Part shown: one piece after another, positions 33,115 through 41,865 of the stretch
Layout: every line of letters starts with the position of its first letter
Numbering within the stretch: the stretch's first letter is position 1
Assembly (NCBI GenBank): GCA_024231855.1
Contig: JAAEQD010000198.1
Span: 1 to 44,459 of the forward strand
Length of the DNA: 44,459 nt
Source: Candidatus Zixiibacteriota bacterium
GTDB lineage: Bacteria > Zixibacteria > MSB-5A5 > UBA10806 > 4484-95
Reading direction: 5' to 3'
Translations under genes and position numbers: made by a program
Notes under the pieces: model-generated
What the model was told of the DNA's origin: nothing
The model's input: only the letters and a program-made list of their open reading frames with translations
Databases searched by the model: none

Positions 33115-33498
33115 CTATTCCTTTTCAAAAAATTCTAATCCTTTCGCTTCATAAATAAAAGTTATACCTCTGGCTAATTCTTTTTTTACTTTGACATCCC
33201 AGGCCAAATAATAAATTTTAACAGAATCTGCCGATATTCTCTCTATTTTTATATCATCTCCATCGATAGCATAAAATATTTCGCCTCTTTTTCCCTTTAA
33301 ATCTAAATCCTTTTTCTTCCATGTCACGCTGATGCTATTATGGCCGGTTGCGCCGCATCTTACAACATATGCTACAATGGCGTTGCCCCCTGCTAGCCCA
33401 TCAATTTTCTGGACATCATATACATTGCAGAAATCACCACAGCTCCAGCTAATGGCCAGCGCAATTATAAATAATAATGTTACCGATCTAATCAACAT
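33115..33498 (-). CDS. Small secreted protein of unknown function
   Basis: 127 residues with an N-terminal signal (MLIRSVTLLFIIALAISWSCG). The Cys after the hydrophobic stretch could be a lipidation site, but the residues before it (SWS) fit a lipobox poorly. The mature part is Lys-rich with beta-type patterns (GNAIVAYVVRCGATGHNSIS, VTWKKKDLDLKG). The ATG at 33498 is preceded by GGGGAAG, 24 bp after the nupC stop, so it is probably the last gene of the pyr–nupC transcript. Family not recognised. Confidence 0.65.
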   Translation of the reverse strand: MLIRSVTLLFIIALAISWSCGDFCNVYDVQKIDGLAGGNAIVAYVVRCGATGHNSISVTWKKKDLDLKGKRGEIFYAIDGDDIKIERISADSVKIYYLAWDVKVKKELARGITFIYEAKGLEFFEKE

Positions 33499-33522
33499 AT
33501 CAATACTTCCCCATAAACCAGT

Positions 33523-34800
33523 CTACAGCAATATCCCCGCGATACAAGCCGTGCTCCAGCTTGCGAAGGCGCCGGCGGTCATGGCCCGAATACTGAGTTT
33601 GGCCAGGTCGGATCGGCGCTCGGGGGCGATACCGGAGATGCCGCCGATCTGGATACCGATCGAGCTGAGATTGGCGAAACCACACAGCGCGTAGGCCCCG
33701 ATAATCTGGGCCTTGGGCGAAAGCGCGGCGGCGTAGGTTTGAAGTTTCATGAAGGCCACGAATTCGTTGATCATGATCTTGGTGCCGAGGATATCGCCGA
33801 ACTTGGCACAATCGGCCCACGGCACGCCCATCAGCCAGGCCAAAGGCGCCAGAACTTTGCCAAATATCCAAGCCAAGGACAGCTCATCCCAGAACAGGCC
33901 GAGGATAGTGTTTACCAGCGTCACTAAGGCGATGAACGCTATCAACATAGCTCCCACATTGAGAGCCAGTCTCAAGCCATCGGAAGCCCCTCGTGAGGCG
34001 GCATCGATACCGTTTTTATCGACTTTTTCGACTTTAAGTTTGACCTCGCCGGCTGTCATCGATTTTTCGGTCTCCGGCATAAACAGCTTGGCGAACACCA
34101 GCCCGGCCGGGGCCGACATTATAGAGGCCGCCATCAGATGGCCGGCTATACCAGGCACGGCATCCTTCAAAAGGCCGACATAAGCCGCCATCACGCCGCC
34201 GGCAACCGTGGCGAAACCACCGGTCATGATAGCTCCCAGCTCCGACATAGTCATCTTGCCGATATAAGGCTTGACCACTAAAGGCGCCTCGGTTTGGCCA
34301 ACGAAAATATTGGCCGCCGCCGATAGCGATTCCGAGCCGGAGGATTTCATCGTCTTGGCCATGATTTTGGCTATAAACAGTACCAGTTTCTGCATAATAC
34401 CATAATGATACAAAATCGTGATTAAGGCCGAGAAGAATATGATAGTCGGCAAAACGCTGAAAGCGAAAAAGGCCATGCCGTTATCGACCACAAGCTGCTG
34501 CGATTGAACGAACTCCCCCGATGATTCAACGGTACCAACATTGACAAAGCGCCCGATTAGGTTGCCGAATACGAAATTAGAACCAGAATCGGCGCATTTC
34601 AGGACGGCCAGTATGATACTATTGCATTGTTCGAAAACCCATTTACCGGGGCCTGTCTTCAGAATCAAAAGGGCAAAAACAAATTGCAGGCCTATTCCCC
34701 AGCCGACAAGCCGCCAATTGATATTATCTCTTTTCCGCGATAACGCCCAGGCAATAACCAGCAAAACTATCAAGCCCAATATTCCAACGAATCTATCCAT
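33523..34800 (-). CDS. nupC: Concentrative nucleoside transporter (CNT/NupC family)
   Basis: 425 residues with about 8–10 membrane segments. Family signatures are present: FSVLPTIIFFSALITILYHY, GQTEAPLVVKPYIGKMTMSEL (substrate-binding region), IMTGGFATVAGGVMAAYVG and KIMINEFVAFMKL. It imports nucleosides with H+ or Na+. The ATG at 34800 follows GAGGAG at 8-nt spacing. It lies 99 bp after pyrF on the same strand. With pyrKDF upstream, the cluster pairs de novo pyrimidine synthesis with nucleoside uptake. The gene symbol is given at family level. Confidence 0.9.
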   Translation of the reverse strand: MDRFVGILGLIVLLVIAWALSRKRDNINWRLVGWGIGLQFVFALLILKTGPGKWVFEQCNSIILAVLKCADSGSNFVFGNLIGRFVNVGTVESSGEFVQSQQLVVDNGMAFFAFSVLPTIIFFSALITILYHYGIMQKLVLFIAKIMAKTMKSSGSESLSAAANIFVGQTEAPLVVKPYIGKMTMSELGAIMTGGFATVAGGVMAAYVGLLKDAVPGIAGHLMAASIMSAPAGLVFAKLFMPETEKSMTAGEVKLKVEKVDKNGIDAASRGASDGLRLALNVGAMLIAFIALVTLVNTILGLFWDELSLAWIFGKVLAPLAWLMGVPWADCAKFGDILGTKIMINEFVAFMKLQTYAAALSPKAQIIGAYALCGFANLSSIGIQIGGISGIAPERRSDLAKLSIRAMTAGAFASWSTACIAGILL

Positions 34801-34899
34801 CTTGCCATCTCCTCATGCTACAGCATAATTCAGTTTTCAATAATATATTGATATGATTCTCGGCTCTATTGAGCCGGCGGAAATACTATCATACAGACG

Positions 34900-35727
34900 T
34901 TAGAAAAGCAAGCCTCTTATCTTGGATACCAGCTCCAAAGCATTGGCTCGCGACCTGGCGGCATAATCATCATCGGTGGAGACATACAGCACCGATCTGG
35001 AGACATTGATTATCGCCAATTGGCCTTTCGCGTTGGACCCGTTTTTCAGCGAGCTTTCCAGGTCGCCGCCCTGGGCGCCTACCCCGGGTATCAGTATCGG
35101 GATATCATCGCCGACCAGTTTGCGAAGTTCGCCTAATTCTTCCGGTTTGGTGGCCCCGATAACCAGGCAGACATTATCGTTTTCATTCCAGGCCAAAGCG
35201 GTCTTGGCGACTAATTGATAAAGCATGGCCGGTTCATTATCGCCGACAGTTAGAGGACGCTTCTGAAAGTCATTCGAGGATGGGTTGGAGGTCAGGCACA
35301 GGATTACAACGCCTTTATCTTTGTAGTCCAGAAACGGCTTCACGCAGTCGTAGCCCATATAGGGGTTGACCGTTAAGGCATCGACCCCAAGATGCTCGAA
35401 CGCCGCCACAGCGTACATCCTGGAGGTGTTACCGATATCCCCCCGTTTAGCATCAAGGATAACCGGTATTTTAGCCGGAATATAATCGATAATTTCTTTC
35501 AGGAGATTAATTCCATCCGCGCCGAACTGCTCATAGAAAGCCGAATTCGGTTTATAAGCGCAGACTAAATCCTTGGTTGTATCGATTACGTTTTTTAAGA
35601 ATTGGGAAATGCCGGTCGTGGATTTGTCTACATTGGTCGGTAGTTTGGAGGTATCAGGGTCGAGGCCGACACAGAGCCAGCTTTTATTTGATAAAGCGGC
35701 CTTTATCAGTTTGTCTTTGAAATTCAT
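34900..35727 (-). CDS. pyrF: Orotidine 5'-phosphate decarboxylase (type 2 PyrF)
   Basis: 275 residues, the length of the longer type 2 OMP decarboxylases. It converts OMP to UMP, the last step of the pathway. The catalytic motif LDAKRGDIGNT (Asp92, Lys94, Asp97) is intact. SWLCVGLDPD, YKPNSAFYEQFG and NPYMGYDCVKPFL are family motifs, and GVGAQGGD near the C-terminus binds phosphate. The ATG sits one base after the pyrD stop (TGATATG), so translation is coupled to pyrD. Confidence 0.95.
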   Translation of the reverse strand: MNFKDKLIKAALSNKSWLCVGLDPDTSKLPTNVDKSTTGISQFLKNVIDTTKDLVCAYKPNSAFYEQFGADGINLLKEIIDYIPAKIPVILDAKRGDIGNTSRMYAVAAFEHLGVDALTVNPYMGYDCVKPFLDYKDKGVVILCLTSNPSSNDFQKRPLTVGDNEPAMLYQLVAKTALAWNENDNVCLVIGATKPEELGELRKLVGDDIPILIPGVGAQGGDLESSLKNGSNAKGQLAIINVSRSVLYVSTDDDYAARSRANALELVSKIRGLLF

Positions 35728-35728
35728 A

Positions 35729-36646
35729 TCAATCTTTCCTGACTGTTCCGATTATATCGGTTACATTAGCGTGGCCTTTTCTCTCAAGATACGCGGTCAA
35801 CTCCTCGATGACCCTCAAAAACACTAATGGTTCGGCGAAACAGGCCGTGCCAATCTGGACAGCCGAAGCGCCGGCCATTAAAAATTCAATAACATCGCTT
35901 CCTGATGAAATTCCGCCCAAACCGATTACCGGGATTTTCACATTCGAGGCGACTTTATATACCATCCCCAATGCTACTGGCTTGATAGCCGGGCCCGAGA
36001 GCCCGCCGAATCCGTTTGAAAGCTTAAATTTTCCGGTTTTAATATCTATCGCCGTACCCACCAGAGTATTGATTAGTGATATTCCATCGGCGCCGGCATC
36101 CTCGACGGCTTTAGCCACCGCAACGATATCGGTGACATTGGGCGAAAGTTTGGATATAATGGGTACCTTGCTGACATCTTTGCAGGCCCTTATCACCAAA
36201 GCCGCTCCTTCGGGAGAAGCGCCGAACTCCAGGCCGCCGCGATCGACATTGGGACAGGAGATATTTATCTCAATCGCATCGACGTCGGATTCCGCCGAAA
36301 TCCTCTCGGTAAGTTTAACATAATCATCAACCGTTGTGCCGCCAATATTGACTAATATCGAAGTATCGGCCTGACGTAGAAATGGCATCTTATCCGAAAT
36401 AAATTTATCTATCCCGACATTGGTCAAACCGATAGCATTGAGCATCCCCGAATCGGTTTCAACCACTTTCGGCGGCGGGTGACCGGTGCGCGGCAAGGGC
36501 GTTATCGTTTTGGTGACTATGCCGCCCAATTTATCCAAATCGAAGAAATCGGCAGCTTCCTCGCCATAACCAAAACATCCAGATGCCGTTAGGATTGGAT
36601 TCTTGAGTGTCAGACCGGCGAACTTGACCTGAAGGTCTATTCCCAT
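35729..36646 (-). CDS. pyrD: Dihydroorotate dehydrogenase, class 1B catalytic subunit
   Basis: 305 residues. It oxidises dihydroorotate to orotate with FMN and passes electrons to PyrK and NAD+. Class 1 features are TASGCFGYGEE, KTITPLPRTGHPPPK, MLNAIGLTNVG, and the catalytic Cys131 in INISCPNVDRGG, with GADGISLINT and GLGGISSGSDVIEFLMAGA lining the FMN site. The gene overlaps the end of pyrK by 10 bp and is followed by pyrF after one base. The adjacent pyrK shows the NAD-linked 1B form rather than the quinone-linked class 2 enzyme. Confidence 0.95.
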   Translation of the reverse strand: MGIDLQVKFAGLTLKNPILTASGCFGYGEEAADFFDLDKLGGIVTKTITPLPRTGHPPPKVVETDSGMLNAIGLTNVGIDKFISDKMPFLRQADTSILVNIGGTTVDDYVKLTERISAESDVDAIEINISCPNVDRGGLEFGASPEGAALVIRACKDVSKVPIISKLSPNVTDIVAVAKAVEDAGADGISLINTLVGTAIDIKTGKFKLSNGFGGLSGPAIKPVALGMVYKVASNVKIPVIGLGGISSGSDVIEFLMAGASAVQIGTACFAEPLVFLRVIEELTAYLERKGHANVTDIIGTVRKD

Positions 36647-37467
36647 ATCACCTCCGAGGCATCGAACACGGGCCCTTCCTTGCAGACTCGGGCCAGCCGA
36701 AATCCCCGCTCATCTTCTGTGACCAGATTATCATTCTTTTTGATTTTAACCGCGCAACCGTTACAAACACCCCAACCGCATGGCATAAGCGCTTCCAGTG
36801 ATAAAAAGCAGGGAATCTTATAACAAACCGCAGCCAACTTCTTAAGCATCGGCTCCGGACCGCAGCCATAAATGATGGGAATGAAGTCCTCATTGCCGGT
36901 TCGACGCCGGGTCAGTTCAACAGATAATGGCTCGGTGATATAGCCTTTGATACCGGTCGTGCCATCATCGGTAGCAGACACATAATCAAGGCCAAGCGCT
37001 TGAAGTTCATGATCGCCAAAAAGCTCTTCGGCGCTTCTGGCCCCCGAATAAAAATGCAATTTGTCAACAGGATAGCCTTGCCTCAGAAGCTTCTCCGCCA
37101 AAAACTGTAAAGGCGGCAGTCCCACTCCACCGGCAGCGAAATAAATTTCTCTATCAGGGGGCGGCATGCTGAAACTATTACCAAGCGGACCGGTCACGTT
37201 TATCATACTGCCGGATTTCAAGGTTTCCAGAAGCCTGGTAATTTTGCCGAATTTTTTGATGCTGATCGTAACAATCTCATCGGCAGCTTTATGGATAGAA
37301 AAGGGGCGCGGCCAAATAGATGATTGATCATCGGGGAGTTTAAGCTGGACAAATTGTCCCGGTTGAGCTATCGAGGCGATTTGGGGACATTCAAGATTAA
37401 GAGTAAATATTTTTTTCGAAAGAGATATAACGCTATGTATCCTGGCCAGACTCGAGTGTTTTATCAC
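36637..37467 (-). CDS. pyrK: Dihydroorotate dehydrogenase B electron-transfer subunit
   Basis: 276 residues. FAD and [2Fe-2S] protein that moves electrons from PyrD to NAD+. The FAD-binding motif is RPFSIH (54–59), the NAD domain carries FAAGGVGLPPLQFLAEKL, and GCGPEPML is family-typical. The cluster ligands are Cys230, Cys235, Cys238 and Cys262 in MPCGWGVCNGCAVK and ARVCKEG. The start is GTG at 37467, overlapping the stop of the upstream TPR lipoprotein as GTGA, so it is translationally coupled to that gene. Its 3' end overlaps pyrD. Confidence 0.94.
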   Translation of the reverse strand: MIKHSSLARIHSVISLSKKIFTLNLECPQIASIAQPGQFVQLKLPDDQSSIWPRPFSIHKAADEIVTISIKKFGKITRLLETLKSGSMINVTGPLGNSFSMPPPDREIYFAAGGVGLPPLQFLAEKLLRQGYPVDKLHFYSGARSAEELFGDHELQALGLDYVSATDDGTTGIKGYITEPLSVELTRRRTGNEDFIPIIYGCGPEPMLKKLAAVCYKIPCFLSLEALMPCGWGVCNGCAVKIKKNDNLVTEDERGFRLARVCKEGPVFDASEVIWE

Positions 37468-39956
37468 GGGCCCTGATCTCGGTAAGGGTCATTTAGTCCA
37501 TCATATCTATATCGATCCTCCCAGTTATCAGGAGGTTCAAACTTTATATCATAGCGGAAAAAATCATTCAACAACGAGAGATCTTCCACCGATGACATAT
37601 CGAAAGTCGTAGTTAGCAGGGCTTCCACGGCAACAGAATCGATCAATTCGCTGCCTGAGGGGCCGAGCATTTGGTGTTCGGTTATGTTTCCAAATAAATC
37701 GAGTTTGATTTTAAACATCACCCGGCCGCTTTTTTTAATCCGTTCGTCCATCAATTCGGCCGGATAGACAAATTCCCCTGAATCCTTCACGGCCGGCGCC
37801 ATCGGAAGCGTACCGGCTAATTGCCTGAGAGAATCGGCTTGCGCCTGGATTAATGAATCCTGTTCGGGGCTTAGCTCATCCTCATCGATTTGATCGGGTG
37901 CTTTCCGGGGAGTTTTGCGCTCTCTTTTAACCAATCCCATTTTGATTTTGGCGTTTTCCGCGTAGGGCGTTTCGGGATACTTGTCAACTACCGCCGCGAA
38001 AGCAAAGTATGAAGAACTGTCGCCATCCACGGTGATCATCTCGTCGGTAATCCAGGCCCGGGTAAACGCGCTTTTCGCCGCGAATTCCGATCGCGGAAAA
38101 GCTTCCTCGATAAAATCCAACAGGCTAATAGCGGCAGCCTGGTCATTATGGGTGAAATAATGTTCCTCAGCCAATAGATAAAAACTCTCAACGTTTTGAT
38201 CACTCGGTATTGATACATTATCGACCATGCTTGCCGCGGCTAACGCCTGGCCCGTAGATGGAAATTGTTCTACTATTCGCTTATACAGCTTTTCGGATTC
38301 GGCGGTATCGCCTCTTTCCTGATAAATAAAAGCGGAGGCAAGTAAAGCTTTAGGCGTGTATTCGGATTCGGGGTAGGTTTCGGCCAATAATAAATATTCT
38401 TGTAGGGCTGAATCGGGCCGATTCAGGTCATGATGGTATAATTCCGCTAAAAGGAATCTTATCTCAACATCTTCGTTTATAGTCGCTGAATCGATAGCAA
38501 CTGCCGTAGTATCGGTCATAAGCGCCATAGATTCCTTAACCTTTTCAAGCTCTCCCGGTTGTGCTCCTGTTTCGCTTTCAGGCATTGGCCCTATGAACGA
38601 AGAGTCGACCGAGCGGTCAAGACGAGCCAGCGAATCGGTCGCCGATGGATTAAATCCTTCAAGCAATGCCCGGAACGCCGGACCGAGTTCGCCCAAGCTG
38701 TCCGGGATCGCCGGCATATTAGACGGTGGTTTAGATTGCTCCGCTTCGGCAATCCCAATTGAGTCTGGCGAACCAAGACTATCTGTAACCGCCAATGAAT
38801 CGACTGACCTGGAATCGGACTCTGTTTCGTGACGAGTATCTCTGCCCAGTTTGGTCCTGTAAGTTTCGAGTTTTGATATCTGGGCGGCGCTGGCCAGAGC
38901 CAGCGGTCGAAATGGCGAGTCCCTTTTTTCCTGGCTGGATTTATTAAAATAATCCTTGGCCTTTTCCAGATCATAAATATCATTCTGATATATTAATCCC
39001 AACCGATAATAAGCCTCGGTTGATTGATTCGACTTGGGGAATTGTTCGATCACCTTTAAATATTCGGCGATAGCTTCATCGGTTTTCCCCGACAAATGCA
39101 TTCCCTCGGCCAGTTTCAGACGGATCAGGGAGGAGCGATCGAAATACCGTTCTGATTTCGCCAGTTTCTCAAAAATCGCCATTCCCATCCTTATCGAATC
39201 CGCCTTCAAAGCCGTAGAACCGTAAGCATATTGAGCATCGAAATACAGTTCATGCGAGGGGCCATATTTCTTAATAGTCTTATAGGCTTCCAGCGCCGCC
39301 GATAAATCCCCCAGGCTGTCATGAGAAACAGCGATAAAATATTGCGCGGTGGCGGCAGAATCGGACTTTGAATATTCATTTAACATATCCGTAAAAGATC
39401 CTATCGCGCCGCTATAATTTCCCCTGATGAAATCCATATAGGCAATCATGAACGCCGCATCATCTACATAGGGGCTCTTTTTCAGATCCAGAACCTGGTT
39501 AAAAGCCTCGAGAGCGAGATCATAATCCTTAAGCCAGAATTGATTCATCCCCAGATAAAAATAAGCGTCATCGACATATTTCGAATTGGGGTCATTAACC
39601 ACGAGTTCCCGAAGCCTTTTATCACTGGCTACAAACTCAGTCATATTATAGCGAGCTTTACCGATCAACCAGAGAGCGTCATCGACATATTTCGAATCGG
39701 GATGGTAGACGATAACCTTGTTGGCCTTATCAATTGCAGATTTGTAAACGGTTTTATCGTTGATGGAAATCGATGGTTGTTGCGGCTCGGCGGCTCTATT
39801 GCGAATCTCATCCTGGCCGCGCCGGGGGCTGGCTGTAGAGTTAAGTTGGTTTTTTTCGGCCTCTTTGAACTTCTGCTTGGCATTGTAAAACGTGTTATAG
39901 TATACGCAGGACGTTAGCGAAAGAAGCATACAGATAAAAATTAGTTTTTTGCCCAT
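37464..39956 (-). CDS. TPR outer-membrane lipoprotein with TonB-like C-terminal domain
   Basis: About 830 residues from the ATG at 39956, chosen because a perfect lipoprotein signal follows (MGKKLIFICMLLSLTSC, lipobox LTSC at Cys17); the frame extends upstream only to a TTG. YYNTFYNAKQKFKEAEKNQ comes next. Residues ~80–340 and ~480–680 hold many tetratricopeptide-type repeats (KYVDDALWLIGKARY, PKSNQSTEAYYRLGLIYQ, YPESEYTPKALLASAFIYQ), separated by a Ser/Asp-rich disordered stretch. The last ~110 residues (YPAELMDERIKKSGRVMFKI, KLDLFGNITEHQMLGPSGSE) resemble a TonB C-terminal domain. It probably scaffolds envelope complexes. No good ribosome-binding site is seen. It heads the pyrKDF–nupC operon, an odd partner for it. 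Confidence 0.8.
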   Translation of the reverse strand: MGKKLIFICMLLSLTSCVYYNTFYNAKQKFKEAEKNQLNSTASPRRGQDEIRNRAAEPQQPSISINDKTVYKSAIDKANKVIVYHPDSKYVDDALWLIGKARYNMTEFVASDKRLRELVVNDPNSKYVDDAYFYLGMNQFWLKDYDLALEAFNQVLDLKKSPYVDDAAFMIAYMDFIRGNYSGAIGSFTDMLNEYSKSDSAATAQYFIAVSHDSLGDLSAALEAYKTIKKYGPSHELYFDAQYAYGSTALKADSIRMGMAIFEKLAKSERYFDRSSLIRLKLAEGMHLSGKTDEAIAEYLKVIEQFPKSNQSTEAYYRLGLIYQNDIYDLEKAKDYFNKSSQEKRDSPFRPLALASAAQISKLETYRTKLGRDTRHETESDSRSVDSLAVTDSLGSPDSIGIAEAEQSKPPSNMPAIPDSLGELGPAFRALLEGFNPSATDSLARLDRSVDSSFIGPMPESETGAQPGELEKVKESMALMTDTTAVAIDSATINEDVEIRFLLAELYHHDLNRPDSALQEYLLLAETYPESEYTPKALLASAFIYQERGDTAESEKLYKRIVEQFPSTGQALAAASMVDNVSIPSDQNVESFYLLAEEHYFTHNDQAAAISLLDFIEEAFPRSEFAAKSAFTRAWITDEMITVDGDSSSYFAFAAVVDKYPETPYAENAKIKMGLVKRERKTPRKAPDQIDEDELSPEQDSLIQAQADSLRQLAGTLPMAPAVKDSGEFVYPAELMDERIKKSGRVMFKIKLDLFGNITEHQMLGPSGSELIDSVAVEALLTTTFDMSSVEDLSLLNDFFRYDIKFEPPDNWEDRYRYDGLNDPYRDQGP

Positions 39957-40223
39957 ATCATTATATATAATATGATTTCGGCGACAATGTTCCAAGATTT
40001 ATTTTTATCATGTCTAATATAGTTCAGCATACATAAGCCTTAAATGGAATAAAATAGATATTTTAAGGGTTATTAGTGAATTTATCACTTGATCTGCAGA
40101 AATATATGAAATAATTTAAGGTGTCAGTAAAAATATCAGTCAAAATCGATGATTACAATAATCATATTATTTTGAAACAGGATTAAAATCACAAACGTAT
40201 TGTAAATAAAAAAGGAGTTGATG

Positions 40224-40433
40224 ATGTGGATTGGTATTTTCTTAGTCTGTCTCGGGGCATTATATCTGTTACGTAATCTCCATATAATATATGGTGATAT
40301 ATGGAATTGGGCCTGGCCATTACTTCTGGTTTGTATCGGCCTGGGTCTAATCTTCAAGCCGGGTTGGCGAGGCTGTATGCCTTGGCCGGGAGAAAAAAAG
40401 GACGAAAAAGGTCCGCCTTCCTCATGTTGCTAA
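40224..40433 (+). CDS. Small membrane protein, LiaI/LiaF-like transmembrane region
   Basis: 69 residues. Two hydrophobic segments (IGIFLVCLGALYLLRNL and WAWPLLLVCIGLGLIFKP) in the pattern of LiaI-LiaF-like transmembrane regions (PF18917-type), which are linked to envelope stress in Gram-positive bacteria but widespread elsewhere. The C-terminus is charged and ends in Cys-Cys. The start is the ATG at 40224, since AAAGGAG ends 6 nt before it; ATG 40221 and TTG 40218 are also in frame. A terminator lies ~100 bp downstream. Confidence 0.7.
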   Translation: MWIGIFLVCLGALYLLRNLHIIYGDIWNWAWPLLLVCIGLGLIFKPGWRGCMPWPGEKKDEKGPPSSCC

Positions 40434-40530
40434 TATTAGTACATTTCACAAGTTAATAATATTTTCGAAGTATACTGTATGACTCCGGTTCAGTCGTTGT
40501 CAACGAGCCGGATTGATACTTGGTAATTAA

Positions 40531-40561
40531 AAAACCAGGCCCTGTTTTAGAGCCTGGTTTT
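40531..40561. terminator. Bidirectional rho-independent terminator
   Basis: A perfect 10-bp stem (AAAACCAGGC at 40531–40540, GCCTGGTTTT at 40552–40561) with an 11-nt loop sits between converging genes. T-rich ends are present on both strands. Confidence 0.88.
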
Positions 40562-40584
40562 GTTATCTATTTATATATCAAGCC

Positions 40585-41850
40585 TTACTGCGCTTGATTG
40601 AACGCGTCATTGTGAAATTTAAGTATTTCTCTAAGTCTATCGCCGATATACTTGGTGTGGTCGGCATCCCCCTCGGAATAGCCCGCATAAATTTCATAAG
40701 TATGTGGTATGCCAATAGTTGTGAGTGCGTTATGGAATTCCTCGGCGTGAAGGTGCAAACCTAAATCATCATATTGGCCACAATCGATGTAAACGGCTGA
40801 ATTGCCTAAGGAACTGGCATATCCTCCAGCTACAAGCATGCTTAATGGATCATTCGCCAGCCAATTCAGCCAAACCGGCGAAGTTTCGGCTAATTGGCCA
40901 TCAATACCAAAAGGTAAGTCAATTCCTTCAAATTCATCAACGTTGCGTGTACGATGAAAATAGGTTGTATCATCATCTAACTCATCATGAGGCGAAAACG
41001 CCGCCCCCATGGCAAACATCATTGAGGTAACGCGTTTCTCTGCAGAAGGTGAAATCGCATAAAATCCGGCCGCGTCACCAGGCGTGAATCCGTTTTCGGC
41101 AAAAACCGCCGGCAATAATCCCTGCAGATACGGGAAAGCAAGAGGAGCAGACATGGATGAAACAGAGCCGAAGAGTTCGGGATATTTCATAGCTAATTTC
41201 ATAGCTCCGTAGCCACCCATTGAATGGCCGCTGATGCCGCGCATTGCCGCAACCGTATCAACACTGAATCTATCGCTCATATAATCAAGCAAATCGGTGG
41301 TTACAAAATCTTCAAAATTAGCGGCATATGAAGCAAAAATAGTATCACCGTCATCGGTAATCGAGTTAATTTCAGGAGAGTTCGTGTAAAAACTGCCGCC
41401 AAAACTATTATTGCAATCCGGGGTAACTACAATCATCGGCTCAATTTCGCCGGTAGAGATCATTTCGTCGAGTATGTCTTTTAGTAAAAACAAGTCAGAA
41501 TAGTATGTATAGCTGCCGCCGTAGCCATGAAGCAAGTAAAGCGTGGGGTACTCGGTAGAGGTCACGATATAATATAAATATGTTGTATCGTAATGAGTTA
41601 CTCCATCATATGTGGTATCGATATAGATTTCAAATGAATCGAGGGATGTAACTTCGTAACCCAATGGTTCATAAACGAATACCGGCCGGCCGGAAGGTTC
41701 ATCAGTGATATTCTCATCCAGGCTGGTTGAATTTACAAAACCTCTAAACATTGTGCCCGATGGTATCGGCGGTTCAACCGGGTTCTCCTCGACTGAACAG
41801 CCGATAAATGCTATGATTGAAATTAGTACGATTACAGTAATTTTTTTCAT
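40585..41850 (-). CDS. Predicted lipoprotein esterase (esterase D / PF00756-type alpha/beta hydrolase)
   Basis: About 421 residues from the ATG at 41850 (ATG 41853 also in frame; GGGGAGGA upstream fits either). An N-terminal signal ends in IAFIGCS, a probable lipobox with a non-ideal Phe at -3. The hydrolase domain has TLYLLHGYGGSYTYYSD (oxyanion region) and the nucleophile elbow GISGHSMGGYGAMKLA, with Ser210 as nucleophile. Late Asp and His candidates are CGQYDDLGLH and EGDADHTKYIG. Members of this fold cleave acyl esters such as feruloyl or acetyl groups; the substrate here is unknown. It is 15 bp downstream of the FadL-like gene, in one operon. Confidence 0.87.
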   Translation of the reverse strand: MKKITVIVLISIIAFIGCSVEENPVEPPIPSGTMFRGFVNSTSLDENITDEPSGRPVFVYEPLGYEVTSLDSFEIYIDTTYDGVTHYDTTYLYYIVTSTEYPTLYLLHGYGGSYTYYSDLFLLKDILDEMISTGEIEPMIVVTPDCNNSFGGSFYTNSPEINSITDDGDTIFASYAANFEDFVTTDLLDYMSDRFSVDTVAAMRGISGHSMGGYGAMKLAMKYPELFGSVSSMSAPLAFPYLQGLLPAVFAENGFTPGDAAGFYAISPSAEKRVTSMMFAMGAAFSPHDELDDDTTYFHRTRNVDEFEGIDLPFGIDGQLAETSPVWLNWLANDPLSMLVAGGYASSLGNSAVYIDCGQYDDLGLHLHAEEFHNALTTIGIPHTYEIYAGYSEGDADHTKYIGDRLREILKFHNDAFNQAQ

Positions 41851-41865
41851 CATCTTCCTCCCCGG

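Noticed and set aside
28084..33498. Integrated prophage or complete transposon
   Set aside because: No integrase, transposase, phage structural gene or attachment-site pair is visible; only short non-coding repeats and gene remnants.
33500..33871. 123-codon minus-strand frame overlapping nupC
   Set aside because: It is a different frame of the nupC coding region with Arg/Gln-rich shadow composition; nupC motifs are intact in the true frame.
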